This document shows, in pieces, positions 24,826-36,599 of a DNA stretch of 64,000 nt (the first letter of the stretch is position 1; every line of letters starts with the position of its first letter). Under the pieces are notes generated by a model. It made no database searches. It saw nothing but the letters and a program-made list of their open reading frames with translations, and had not been told where the DNA came from. The stretch comes from Pyrrhosoma nymphula (lineage: Eukaryota > Arthropoda > Insecta > Odonata > Coenagrionidae), in contig OY754338.1 of the NCBI GenBank assembly GCA_963573305.1, positions 20,892,192 to 20,956,191 of the forward strand, in the 5' to 3' direction. The position numbers and the translations under genes are program-made.

Positions 24826-26160
24826 GTTTCTTAAGTCTTCTCTCCATGTACATACATGTATCACCCAAATTTCATATGTTATCCTGTAAAAATTGTAAAA
24901 ATTGAATATTCTATTGTAGTTATATTGGAACCTTGACAAAATATTTTGTAGCGTAGGTGTTTTTGTATGTAAGGGACAATGTTTCAGTGCAAATAAATAA
25001 TCCATGTATCCTTCTACTTGACGTCTTATGTTGAAAATAATCTCGTAAGTCCACTAATCTCGACAGTCCATCCAATTAAAAGTAAAAGTATGGATAGCTG
25101 TTGCACAGTTGAAACAAAGATTACTGTCCGTGAATATGACAGGAGCGAAGGTAGCACGAATTGGAACGTAATTTAGGAGAAAAGTTGCAAAAACTGAGGC
25201 AGTTCCTATGGCCGAGGAGCAATCATGAAGCTTCCTTGAGCGTACCTCTTCCGGATGTGTATGCACATTTATGAAGTAATATGAGCGAGTAACAGGGAAA
25301 CTTCCCGACAGATGTTATTAACTTGAGGGAAAAAAGGGTCACTCCTCATTTGACCTAGAGCAAACGCCGTGCTGGATTCATGTCCTCGCTTGTCATATTC
25401 GGCAAGAGAGAGGAGAACTCATCGCCATGGGTCTGCCCAAAAGGCCCGCCTCACAATGAAAAAACTCGTCCCAAGTCTTTTTTTCTACAGACCGCATGCC
25501 CTTCCTATCTTACTCTTCCTCTGAAGGCACATTGCGTCTCACATTTAGTCCATTCCTATACCTTTCTTCTTCATTCGCTCACTTTAACCCTGCCTCGAAA
25601 TGTACGGGGGAAGGATAAAACGCGGGGTTTTTCATCGCCACTGTGTCGTACTAGCTGACGTTAAATCACGTTTTCTCCATTTAGCACTAAAAATTAATAA
25701 TAACAGCAATGATTAATTCTAGCATGCGCAAGTGGCCTTTTAGAAAATTTAAAAAATAATAAAAGATACAATACAAAATTGCAACTAACAAATTAAAAAT
25801 AATAATACTATAACGCAAAATTGCAAATACAATCATTAAATAATAAGCAATAAAAAAAGACATAAACCCTAATAAGACCCGTCCAAAAAACTATGGATTT
25901 ATCTATTTATATTTGAACAAGTCATAGCAGTATTACTAACGACAAAGAACAAAAGCAATGTATGTTGCAGATTGTTTCCGAATTTCGAAAAATGATAAAT
26001 GAGGGTACGAAGAAAGAGCTTGTTCAACTGAAACCTGGCTTTGTTGAATAATTTTCTCAGTAGGTTAATAAATTTGTAATGAGTTTCCAAAATAAAGTTA
26101 AGATTGATTACCATACGTGCCGACATGATTTGGTCTACGAAACGAGTTCAAAATCTGAAT
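24826..26160. other. AT-rich DNA, nothing recognised
   Basis: No gene recognised. A short CT-biased stretch near 25480-25600 gives a 92-codon frame without motifs. Confidence 0.5.
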
Positions 26161-26423
26161 TTCGGAGAGAGAGAGTCACTGAAGCATGTGAGTATGGCGG
26201 GCGACCGTAGGTGAGGAGGGAGGGGAGGGGGACGGCCTCAGCCGTCTGTTGCGCCGCGTCGTACGAGCCGCATCGCTTAGCGCCACTCTTGGCGCCAGGC
26301 TGCGCTGGCCGCAAAGCCTAAACGGTGAAAGATACGCAAAAACCGACGAAATTTTTGCCCTTAGGATCATGACTTACCCTGATTACCCTTATTTTGGCAG
26401 TTTTCGCGAAATCATATGACAAA
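26161..26423. other. GC/CpG-rich patch with short inverted repeats
   Basis: The patch contains a GA-rich run (26209-26232) followed by CpG-dense DNA with small inverted repeats, ACGGCCTCAGCCGT near 26232 and GGCGCC near 26289. No coding frame is convincing. It could be regulatory, a former transposon end, or a composition island. I cannot decide between these. Confidence 0.3.
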
Positions 26424-26589
26424 TTAAGGGTGTTGGTATTTAGGCGCCTCTCGCTAACTAATTATTTAACATTTTTCAAAAATCTTTTTTTGCCAATCCT
26501 TGTATACCCGAGGGTCATCGAAATCTGATTGACGATTTTTAAATTAAAAAAAAAAGGTTTTTTGGGACAGCCTACTATAGCACCCTTAA
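26424..26589. mobile_element. MITE candidate, 166 bp, TTAA-flanked
   Basis: The segment begins TTAAGGGTGTTGG and ends, on the minus strand, TTAAGGGTGCTATAG. The outer 10 bases are nearly perfect inverted repeats and weaker pairing continues inward (TATTTAGGC against TAGTAGGCT). TTAA at both borders is the target duplicated by piggyBac-type transposons, although the inner ends do not spell the classic piggyBac terminus, so family placement is open. The element has no coding capacity and an A-rich interior. Confidence 0.5.
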
Positions 26590-26879
26590 GCGTGACTTAG
26601 CACTGTATCGTTAGTGATTTATTTTCAACTACCTAATCTTTCTTTATAATAAAGGAATATCTATAATAGTGGAAAAGAGTTTATCTTTTATGGAAAAACT
26701 TTTCACAATCCTTCGTTTAGAGCACAAAGGGACTCGATGTTTTTTAAATATTCAGATACATATTTCTTTCACTACTTTACATACGTGAATCTTAAAATAA
26801 AGGGTGAATTCGTATACATGGAACAATAAAATATGTCTTTCTACAATTTAGATCTATTCATTAATGTCCTTGGTAAATA

Positions 26880-27030
26880 CATGAAGTTTTATATGATACA
26901 CTTCTCATAAAATAAACATTCATAAAAACACTACGTAGAAATTTCCTCAAGAAAAAATCGGCCAGGACCGAGAATCGCACCAGAGAGCTTTAGCTTGCCG
27001 GGTCAACACGAAGACAAGGATACAAGGGAA
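26880..27030 (-). mobile_element. tRNA-derived SINE remnant
   Basis: Read on the minus strand, the segment from 27030 shows TGACCCGGCAAGCTAAAGC followed by CTGGTGCGATTCTCGGTCC, which fits the anticodon arm and T-arm (B box GGTTCGATTC with one change) of a tRNA. CTGGCCGATTTTTTCTTGAGG then follows as a non-tRNA body. This is the pattern of a SINE head joined to a tail. The A-box half is weak, the 3' border is a guess, and it is certainly not a functional tRNA. Confidence 0.5.
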
Positions 27031-27284
27031 CTAGCTTAAGTAATTGCATAACTCATAGAAAAGCTAAAAAATACTAATGTTGGTATGTGGTTACATTCAG
27101 TCAATACAGCGAATAATGCAATGCAACAAAATATGATGAATAGAAAAAGAATTATAGTTAATTTTGTTCGTTATACGCTAAAGTAAGTATGTTATTGTTT
27201 GGTAAGAGAAGGTAAACGATAACATGAATTATGTATAAATCAGGGAAAATAATGAACAAGGATAGATTCCAGGGTGAAAGGAAT

Positions 27285-27577
27285 ACATGGAAGAACTACA
27301 TGACAGAGATAGTCCTTTAAACCTAGGTATAGACTAAGAAAATATATTAGAAAAGGATGACCTCGGAACAGTCATCCTAGACAGCGAAATAGAAATTAAG
27401 GCTAGGAAAACTGCAGGAGGAGATAATATCCCTTCAAGAGTCAATGAAGGATTTGGGAAATATTAAAAGATTATACGAAATTAATAGAGTACTTCATGAA
27501 AACAGTCTTGATCCCTTGAAGAAGAAGAAACTGTCAGAATATGCGGAATATTGAACAATAATAATCGCTTTTTATGG
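27285..27577 (+). pseudogene. RTE-like retrotransposon fragment (start of the reverse transcriptase domain)
   Basis: Broken frames read WKNYMTE, then EKDDLGTVILDSEIEIK, TAGGDNIPSRV, and after shifts FMKTVLIP and KKKLSEYAEY with TIIIAF. In RTE-clade proteins the same order appears as W-K-E-Y, DDLGP.I..SE...A, K.GGDNIP.E, and F..TVLIPIPKK followed by EYRTISL. It is the N-terminal edge of the reverse transcriptase domain. At least three stops and shifts make it dead. It may be the same family as the C-terminal piece at 14.8-15.6 kb, since they do not overlap in the protein. Confidence 0.75.
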
Positions 27578-29770
27578 GTTAAAATAAAATATCTATCTTC
27601 ATGGAAAATGTTCACCCGCGCTAAAATAGAAAGCTTTCAAAGAGAAATAAAAGTAAATTTGATTCTATCATTTAAAATCTAGCGATGAGGGTCAATTACA
27701 AATTTTGTAAATGACTATTCTAGAATTAAATACACAATATGGCCCTTATTTTGACCTTTATTCATGTCATAAATGCGTACTAATGTATTTTGACCTGATC
27801 GGGAGTCAGATTTTTATCTGATCATGATATGAATGCTAAAAATAATTTGACAGATGTTTTTCCAAATAAATATAATTTCCACAACATTTACGGAGCACTG
27901 CATTACGCACAGAACAAAGTCTTTTTTTACGATGAGGTTAATGTGATTCTATATGTATCTGAATTGAAACTGTAAGGGGTGGTGCAACAGCTGTAAGTTG
28001 CTCTATTACCCAGAATGCTATTTTATATATGATGATTTTCGGATTCATTAGGTACTTGCCGCATTGAGTTCATTTTATTAATATCTAAATTTCTGCAAAC
28101 CAGCGATCGAAAATGTTTTCACAGAACGTACTAACATCTGTTTTACTAATGATACTTAATTTCATGAAAATTACTCATAATATCTTAATCATAATCGTAT
28201 TAAACATTAGTTTACTAGTGTCACTTAATATGGAAATAAGTTTGAGAGGGTAATATTCCACTACAGTTACAGCATGGAAAATTAGGAAAATTATTTGAAA
28301 AAACAAAATATATGTAAGCAAGATGAAAGCGCTGATTTTGACCTCTAATTAGATTTTCCTAATGACATATTTATGAAATATTCTCGTTCAAAACAATATT
28401 TATGACAGGCATACAAACATGAGAATTAATTTTGCGTACTTATTATGAAAATAAAAATGGAAATGCATGATAATATTTATGTAAGGTAAAGACGTAATGG
28501 TCGAGAGGGTATGCATTCTAGCCACTGTTCCCTGTTGCTTCACATACTTCCATTTCACTTGAAACGGCTGTAAATCATCGCTTACCGGGGGAAAAACGGG
28601 TGAAAAAAATTTCGAAATGTGGAATGGATATGCAAATATTGATTGAATCGGTGTACGTTCCTACTAATCCGTTCAAGGGTACTTGGATACAGATCCTGGG
28701 ATTAATTTCTTTGGCTTTAGGGGTTTTTACGAGAATTAAAATGTAAACCTATCAAATGCATGGGCGCATTGGAACTTTAAACTTGAGCGCATTGGAGTTT
28801 ATGGCAGGTTCGTAAATTTAGTAGTTGGAAAGAATTCGTTTTCATCACAAACTATGAGCTAATAAAATGCTTGGTTTTTCTTTTTTTGCTATAACTTATC
28901 GATACTAATCTTTAACTGCTTGAAATAAATGTAGTTTACTGCCCACCCAAAATGCTAAATAATAATTTCTAGGGTAAATGTTTGAATAAATTATAATAAA
29001 ATGTAAATTATATTTTGAACTCTTTCCATTAGATGTATTGAACATGAATTTTATTTCATGGAGGGTATGCAGCATGCAGATGAAATCATTAATTAAAACA
29101 TCCGCATCCAGCAAATACGGAGAACAGAAACAATTGTGATTGCCAATGAGATCTTAAAAACACAAATAAGGCAAATTATTAAGCCAAAAATGTATGTTTT
29201 CACAGTTGGGAAAAGATTCTAATCCAATTGTTTAAATTACAGAATGCGTTACACATATATAAGTTGCCCACACTTTCTTTAGGAATCAGCAAAAAGCATT
29301 TCGAATATTATTATTCTCCATTGTAGCTAATTTCAATAAATTATACTCACTGCGGGCGAATCAGCAATTTTAATAGAATTGTATAGGTATCCAATGGAAG
29401 AACAATAAAAGCATTTAATTTGTCTTAAATAAGTTATGTTTTTAATTTTTCCAATGCATTGGTCATAAAGTATTTTCAATGAGTGACTTAAAATCCTTAA
29501 TATGTGATTATTTGAGTATAATTTATTTAAGTCCATCCCACAGCTTTTAATGCTTGTGTTTTCCTTGTCCAGTGACACGCAGTTTATTTGTTTTGACTGT
29601 GAAATATCGAACTTCAAATTTTTCAACGGCGGTGAAAGCGAGAAAAATCCGTCACAACCACAAATTGAAAATATGCCATTCTCATGCCATTTTCGAAATC
29701 CGGAACATTGAGATTCCGTGAATTTCGAACGGAAAATATTTTAAAAGATAGGTTATCATGAACATAATGA
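27578..29770. other. AT-rich DNA, nothing recognised
   Basis: No gene or repeat recognised. The 97-codon minus-strand frame at 29333-29626 shows no known motif. Confidence 0.5.
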
Positions 29771-30031
29771 CCCTCAGTTTCGAAAGCAGATAGATTTCGC
29801 GATGCAGTTGATTTTTGCGAATGCGATAATTGCCACGGCAACGCCTTGTATGTCCGATGGAGCTCCGGTCCCGAGGGGACGATTTCGCTGAGGGAACTCG
29901 CGTCCAAGCAAAGGAAAGAGATAAACGCTTTCCTCCAGCGAGTGGAGTACACGAGCGTCTGGAGCTGGAGCACATGCGGAACCGACGAGCAAGCAGAGGC
30001 GTTTTATCGTGCATTAATCACTCTTGGATGA
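29771..30031 (+). CDS. Candidate terminal coding exon, unknown protein (87 codons)
   Basis: After a stop at 29768-29770 the frame runs open to a TGA at 30029-30031. Protein-like features are a cysteine cluster CECDNCHG about 17 residues in, then YVRWSSGPEGTISLREL, a charged stretch ASKQRKEINAFLQRVEY, and SWSTCGTDEQAEAFYRAL near the end. The composition is balanced, unlike the biased frames elsewhere, and the region is GC-richer than its flanks. A CCTCAG acceptor-like site ends at 29777, so the true exon could begin at 29778 and be the last coding exon of a spliced gene. The pyrimidine tract before it is poor. I do not recognise the family and assign no function. Upstream exons would have to lie outside the window or be unrecognised. 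Confidence 0.4.
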   Translation, partial: PSVSKADRFRDAVDFCECDNCHGNALYVRWSSGPEGTISLRELASKQRKEINAFLQRVEYTSVWSWSTCGTDEQAEAFYRALITLG

Positions 30032-32274
30032 AATGAGAACCGGGCCAACTAAATCTCCCGCCACTTAAAACCTTCGCATCCTTTGCACGTCGCACTTTGA
30101 TAGATTGCTGCTCGTGGTCTTAAGAGGGCCTCCCGCCCTACCATTTCTACCAACCCTCTCCTTATCCGCATCCCTTCCTTCCTTCCTTACTCCCTTTCTC
30201 CCTCTATATCTTCCCTTTCTCTTACATACCGTTTCCTTATCTCCCCGTCCACTCCCGTCCTCACACTCATCCCAAAACTTATCTTGAAATCTTTCCCATC
30301 CGTAGGTTTTCGCAGCTTTTTCACACTATTTCTTCATGTGTGGGCGTTTACCTTCTAAGTTTTTTTATCAAGGCAAAAATGCTAAAGTTTTAACGAATCC
30401 ACGAGTCAATTTACTGTAGGTAGTGAAGTATTTCAATTTTAAGATAAAATGCTGTTTTGCGATATTACGGTAACAATTCTGAATAATACACACTTTTATA
30501 GAATTACAGACGTAAATGATGGTTTCTATTTCTAAAAATAATTGATTACTTGATTGCTTATAATTGCTTTCTCAAACAAATCTACGAATTATTGCTGTTC
30601 ATCTCTTATAATTACACACTAATAATAGCATGTAAAAAACTGGGCGAATTTAAGGATGGAATAGTAATACATATGTAATATCGTCCCATAGTTTACATGA
30701 TTAATCAAACGAGGCGCCTGATTAAGGAAGAACTCGAAATAGATATTTTATTAAATGAATGCGGTGGATGTGAAGTTACAGCCACGTGAAATGTCAAATT
30801 TAAAATGGAAATATTTGAAATTTAGGATGTTGTGATCTCAAAATGATGTCATCCTCGAGGCTTTAAAATTCCAAGGCTATCCCAGAGGGAGCACCACAGT
30901 TTGAATAATTCTTTAGATTAAATTAATTAAGGATATTTAGAGTTAGTGGTAATTTCCAGAGGCAGGTACAAATTAACTAGGGAACATATGTTTTTGGGCT
31001 TAAGAGCCACCACCACCACTTATTTCTGCCACTAGTCATCTCATCAACCTTGGTTCCTGCCTTATTAAGCCCCTCTCCTGCAATGAGATTCCTTTTCTCT
31101 TATTCCATTCTCACTCTGATCATATACGTACTCCTTTCTTTACGCAACCAAAAACCGTACTACCGCTGAACCAGTCCTTGCCCTCCTCGAATCTTCATCA
31201 AACATTCGATTTTTCGTCATCACATCAACTCACACAAAATAATTTCTGGTATATAATATGATTTCACTGAAATCACCCAATTCTCGACCCAGATACGGTT
31301 TATTAATTTTAGAGTTACATGCTCACTTGAATTTGGTACTCACCCATGCCATAAGAAGCGATGTACTTGCTTAAAAAGGCTATTTACTTTGACCAAATAT
31401 TCATAAATATAATTAGAAAATAGAAGAAGTTACTATATTTATCAGCCAAATGGTCTTACACTTGAAATTTACCAGAATATATGACAAGATTTAAGTCAAA
31501 AACAGACCTTAACGCCCTACCATGTCCACCTTTTGCCTCCTCCTTATCTTTTTTCCTTTCTTATATACCTATTCTCTCTTTCTTTCTTTCCAATCCTTCT
31601 CCTTTATTCCATCTCCCCTCCATCAAATCCCCAACATCGCCGTACTTCCCTCATCTCACCTTTATCTTTACCTTAAGCTTCCACACACCTCCTCCCAAGG
31701 CAGCATTCTTCCTCCTATTCAACGCTTCTACACCTTCTTACCACGCAGTAAACCACTGTCACTAAGGAGTGTGTCAGGTGTTTAGGACACCAACAAAGAA
31801 GAAAGGTTGTATGAGGGAAAATGAATTTAAACAGAGTAAGGACGAAATGATGAACGTTTTTTGACGGATCAGTGTATCCTTCCTGCTTTGTTGTTGCCTT
31901 TAATGGTTCGTGTTAAGAAGATATTTTTTTAAGTTTCCGTTGAACAGTTTAGCTCTCTTATTTTGTACTTTCTGTCAGTTCTAGAGATAAAAGGCTTCCC
32001 TTGAAGTAATACTATTTTCACTCCAATTCATCCACCTAGTATTTTCTGCCAAGTGTTATCCGCAGTGCTAGGCCAGAAATGTTTGAGGAGTATCATTTCT
32101 ATTGGCAAATAAACAATAAATAGTAACGAAGGTATCATCAAACAAATAATTCAGAAGGAACTTTCTCAGAGGTTTTTCAGAAATCATATGTATATAAACA
32201 TAATTTTTTAACATAACTACGCACAAAACAATTGTAAACCAGATTTCATTGATACGCACAATAATTTTCATTGT
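30032..32274. other. Unassigned DNA with two CT-rich tracts
   Basis: CT-rich tracts at about 30125-30300 and 31520-31700 open Ser/Phe/Pro-rich frames that I regard as artefacts. The remainder is AT-rich without recognisable genes. Confidence 0.5.
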
Positions 32275-32400
32275 AGCCCCGAAGAAGCATGTATACAAAT
32301 GCAAGACGTCGGCAAAAGAGTAAATATTTTTCAAATAAATAGACCTATATCTCCTGAAAGAAGAAGAAAAAAAAGTATCATTCCATTGAAGTGGCCCATA
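32275..32400 (+). repeat. Dispersed repeat, copy 1 (partner at 34645-34765)
   Basis: Blocks shared with the partner, in order: GAAGAAGCAT, a TAC.AAT.C.A block ending GGCAAAAGA, and TCTATATATCC-like sequence followed by GAAGAAGAAAAA. The order and spacing are conserved while the sequence has diverged. Such sequences near GAAGAAGC motifs are common in 3' ends of insect retroelements, but I cannot name the family. Confidence 0.5.
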
Positions 32401-34248
32401 TTCCACCCATATATGATAACTGAATCATAAGGAGTTTTTAAACATCGTCTTACTTTTCCAAATACATTTGACTTCCTTTTACAATACATTTGGCTATTGT
32501 ACCTGCTAGTCCTGATCTCCCATCAAATCACCTTTAGTTAAATCCGCTTGGTGTTGTAGCTGGGATATGATTCTATCAATGATTTGAGCATTAACTCGCT
32601 TTGGTGCACATTTATGTAGCCAAGGGCGTGAAAATATTTAACAGCACTTTTGTATTTTACGCAATAGATATTGTTAGACAAAACTTAGCTTCTTCTAGAC
32701 CATTCACATAAATTAGTCGTTAGTCATTTCTTCCTTATATCATTTACATAAATACATTTAAGACAGTAGGATTTATCAAGTAAACTCTAGTAAGGCTCTC
32801 GATAAATGAGTGCTACCGAAATATTACTTTGCTCCACTTGGAACTCACCTAGTGTGCGTAGGGGAACCTGCATCGAGATATTTAGTACGTGGGAGAAAAC
32901 ATACAAAACAAAGCCGCAGAAAAACCAAAGATGGCTACAAACGAATAAAGAATGTGGCACAGCAAATGGAAGGAAACGATAGGGAGCCAATAGTGACTCG
33001 GAGGTTTCACCCTACGTTTGGATTAATTGTAAATATAGACCGAAAGGGAGTTTCGATGTTCAAAGGAGGATACTACTTTAACCCCGTACTACGCCTCTAG
33101 AGCTGATGAAAGCGACAAAGTAAGAGAGATACGCAACTGAACTAATTGGAAAAAAATACTTCTTCCCATTCACCATAAGTAACTATAAAAATAACAGCGC
33201 GAGGCACTAAGACACTCGATTAACATGTTAACCACTATTCATTCTCTCCAATCCCTTTTTCCTAATTCCTCCCTATCCCATGGCTGGGATGGGATCATGG
33301 ATCCTTCTTTCGCGTTGTTCTTATCGTTATTTACAGGGCAAACCGCTCAGGATGGGCAATGCTCACAGTCGCTGACCTTGGAACAAGCCACATCAATTAA
33401 AACGAGTGATTTAAAACGCCAGGAAAAAAATTAAAGAAATGACAAAAACGTTTACGCTCTCATGAGCGCAATCTAAAAATAATGATAACGCGAGTGCTCG
33501 CAAAATGGAGAGCTGTGATCTCGGTCCTGTTATCCTAACACCCCTGTTAGAAGTCCCTTCGGCCACACTGTAACTTGTAGGTATACCTAAACATATATGG
33601 TGGAAAATACCTCAAGTTGAGTAAATAGCTCGCACCCCCCTCTGTTTCTATCACTTTGCCTTCAGTGTGGATCCCACGTCCCAAGGCTCCAGGGGCTTCA
33701 CACACCCCTTGTCCGAGCAGACCGGGGGGAAATAAATGCAATTTGGGAAGGGGTGGAACAAGGGGGGATTTCGTTAGGTGAGGGGTACTGTTGGGCGTGA
33801 GGATCGAGAGGGGGATAGGGTGGGGAAGGTTGGTGCTCCACGCTCCTTCTCCTACTTGTTTTCTTCGGGTCGTGCGCATCGGGGATGAGGGATTGGACGG
33901 AGAGAAGTGCGACCGAGCACAGGAGATAAAGAGGAAGACAGACACACACGATATGGACGGGGGATGGGAGTTGAGCGGATAAAAGTGATGAATCGAAAGG
34001 CCATTTTTTCCATCCTTTCCACGAGAATCAATTCTGAACCACTAAGTCCTCAATATTGTGACACTTGCGACTAGTTTTTCATAGCAATAACAATTATTCC
34101 TACATAAATCATACATTTCGCCAATTACGCAGCATTTATTATGTAGGTACCGAGTGATTCATAATGGGTAATGGCGTCCATCACGGCCATCTTCGAGGAC
34201 ACTCAAATAACGTGATCGAGGAACAAAAAGGATTTCAAGGTATCTGGG
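32401..34248. other. Unassigned DNA with a C/G-rich patch
   Basis: A GC-rich patch at about 33635-33960 has C-runs on one side and G-runs on the other, and gives 132- and 83-codon frames with Pro/His-rich residues. No domain is recognisable. The 96-codon frame at 32810-33100 is basic and without known motif. Confidence 0.45.
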
Positions 34249-34493
34249 CCCATAACCGATGTAGATGGGTAGCGTGGATCTTGGCATAAATAAATTAGCG
34301 AGGTCAGCAAGAATGATGTAATGGATATGGACGGATTCAGGCTAGATACTCAGCTGACGACAACCTCAATTCTTCTTCTTGCGCCGTCACCAGAGAATGT
34401 AGCCTGTACCCGTTTGTATCCATGGAATCATTCATGCTGACCTCGCTAATTTATTCACGCCAAGACCAACGCTGCCCCTCTACACATTATAGG
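34249..34493. repeat. Foldback element: two arms of about 95 bp around a 55-bp loop
   Basis: The left arm (34249-34344) and the right arm (34400-34493) are imperfect reverse complements. The best block, TAAATTAGCGAGGTCAGCA, is perfect in both arms, and the rest pairs with scattered mismatches. The loop 34345-34399 is unrelated. The transcript would fold into a long hairpin. It may be a foldback transposon or MITE. I could not find a clear target duplication, because the pairing fades gradually at the outer ends. Confidence 0.85.
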
Positions 34494-34644
34494 TTTACTA
34501 TTGTTTTTTTTTCTTCAGGAGATATCTTTTTCATTAATTGATACGTTATGTAACGAATTATATTATTATTACTAAACGAACATTCGATGAAACGAAGTCA
34601 TCAGAATCTAATAAAAATTCTGAAAGAAACTTTCTCCGAGCACT
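34494..34644. other. Short AT-rich stretch
   Basis: No gene recognised. It may be the upstream part of the dispersed repeat that follows. Confidence 0.4.
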
Positions 34645-34765
34645 GAAGAAGCATATGTACGAATACGAAATGCGAAAACTTGGCAAAAGAAATTTAAAAT
34701 AATATATCACTTAATGGATCTATATATCCAGAAGAAGAAAAATACATAATAAAGGTGTCATGAAG
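34645..34765 (+). repeat. Dispersed repeat, copy 2 (partner at 32275-32400)
   Basis: Direct-orientation partner of the copy at 32.3 kb, with GAAGAAGCATATGTACGAAT, TTGGCAAAAGAAATTTAAAA and GGATCTATATATCCAGAAG. It is slightly closer to what looks like the consensus. Confidence 0.5.
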
Positions 34766-36239
34766 AGTATTCATCTATATTTATAATATACGAGCGGAAG
34801 ACACCCGTTGAAGTTCAACGGGTGTGAAATACGTTGAACTTATTTTATAAGAAAACCACAAAGTCTGAAGAAAAACTGTCAGCGTGGTCATTTGAGGAGT
34901 TCGTAACCTATCTTGTTTGTTGTGTTCGTTGTAGTAGACACGCTGACCGTTTTCCAGGTGCACGGAGAGATGAGTGACTGTTGGTCCACTTTTATGCACG
35001 GGAAACCCAAAAATCGGCCACGCAGACTCATTACTACTTAAATAGCAAATGTTGATAGTTGGTCACCTCGTCCCTCCGGTTCTCTTGAGCCGTCATCTGA
35101 GTGATTTGCAGTTTGATCGCTTCCCTTGTGTACATAAATATATTTGCATTCAATGACTTGATTTAGTTGCGCAATACAACGTTGATATGTGCGTTGAGTG
35201 TCTTAATTAGGATTGGAGAGTAGAGTATAATCCAGCGGTTGACAACGTACTATGAAGCATTTGCAGCAGCCATGTTTATTTGACCTATGAATCCTCCATC
35301 ACTCGGATTGCACCTTCGGCATAAAGGGTAGCCATAATCATTGGTTTCGGTTACTAAATAAAAAATCTATGGTGATTCTTAGTGCACTTGCCGATTTTCA
35401 TGCACGGATGACGTTCATTACGCAGAATTTCCGTTCTTCATTCGGGTAATAAGCATGTAGTGACGTCAGTATAATTTCCGCCATCTTAAAACAAATTGAA
35501 GTTTCGAAACAGATGCGTGTATATTTGAACCAGATTTATGGCTGGTTACCCGTCCGTAGGTTAGGTAAGGATGAAAGTTGTGCGGTTCTTAGCGTAACCC
35601 GAGAAACACCACGGGGAGATGAGACCGCTGGTGGGTATTTATTTGACCATCCAAGTCTAACTTTAGTCGTTTTTCTTTCAAAGGCTCATTTTCTCGCAAA
35701 TATGACATTCATTTTTCTTTAGAAGATTTTTAGATAGGTAACTTATTCTTCTATTAGGCATGTTGATGGATATATTTTCAAGTCCACGGAGGGGAAACAC
35801 AGCGGAAAGTGAGAGTCTGGAGTAGGCAGCTCGATGATTTAGTGAATATACCTTAGTTAGCTGAACTTGAACACTTAAAAACATATATAAATGACTCGTA
35901 ACGTTTATGATGCGGGAATTGGTCTAACAAACAGTTCACAATCGTAATGAGAGGCAGATGCAGACAGTTCCACCACGTGAAATTCATTTGAGTACAAAAC
36001 GATAATAAACAACGCCGTGTTTGTTGTAGCAACAGAGGCATTATTAACCTTACTAATTGCTGCACGTTAATATTCTTGAGCATTTAGTTGCGTGTGTAAT
36101 CTATTTTATTCCTTTGTGTCTCGTTTACTACGTAAGTGTTCTCTCATATATATGCAGTGCCCCTATGAAAGCTGCCTTGATAATAGGCATTGAAGAGTAT
36201 ACTTGTTGTAAATATGCATTGAATTTATCGATTACCCCC
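34766..36239. other. Unassigned DNA; CRE and YY1/Pho-like motifs near 35.46 kb
   Basis: TGACGTCA at 35461-35468 is followed 10 bases later by CGCCATCTTA. No coding frame is convincing. Confidence 0.4.
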
Positions 36240-36300
36240 TGAAGCAATCTATCATGGGGCCCTTGGGACTCTGGGCCCTTCTGATACAGATTTTCTTTCT
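36240..36300 (+). repeat. Short retroposon fragment sharing a GGGCCC-rich block with 36.6 kb
   Basis: The block GGGGCCCTTGGGACTCTGGG followed by CCCTTCTGATA resembles GGGCCTTTGGGGGCCCTGAG followed by GGCTTTTTGATA at about 36630-36665. It is probably a truncated copy of the same element. Confidence 0.5.
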
Positions 36301-36599
36301 ACGTGCAATCATGGACATGTAAGAAGACGTGATATTTAAATGCTAGAGACGTGAATATTCTCTGAAAATCAAATCTCTGGTTGTCAAGGTAATATGTTAT
36401 TGTTGATTTCAGAGAAAAAGGTGAGATTTTTAAGTTGAAAACATGAAGTTCAGACAAATACGGAGCGTAGAAGGATATCGATTGATAAAATTAGAAACTT
36501 CATTTATTCAGCTATCCGATAGAAAAAATTCCAGTCCTATATCTTGAGTGAATGTACTTTTAAAAAGTAAAACATTAAACCACTGCACCGAACCCAATG

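Noticed and set aside
26955..27030. Functional tRNA gene on the minus strand
   Set aside because: Only the B-box half is recognisable, there is no acceptor-stem pairing that I can find, and a SINE-like body follows.
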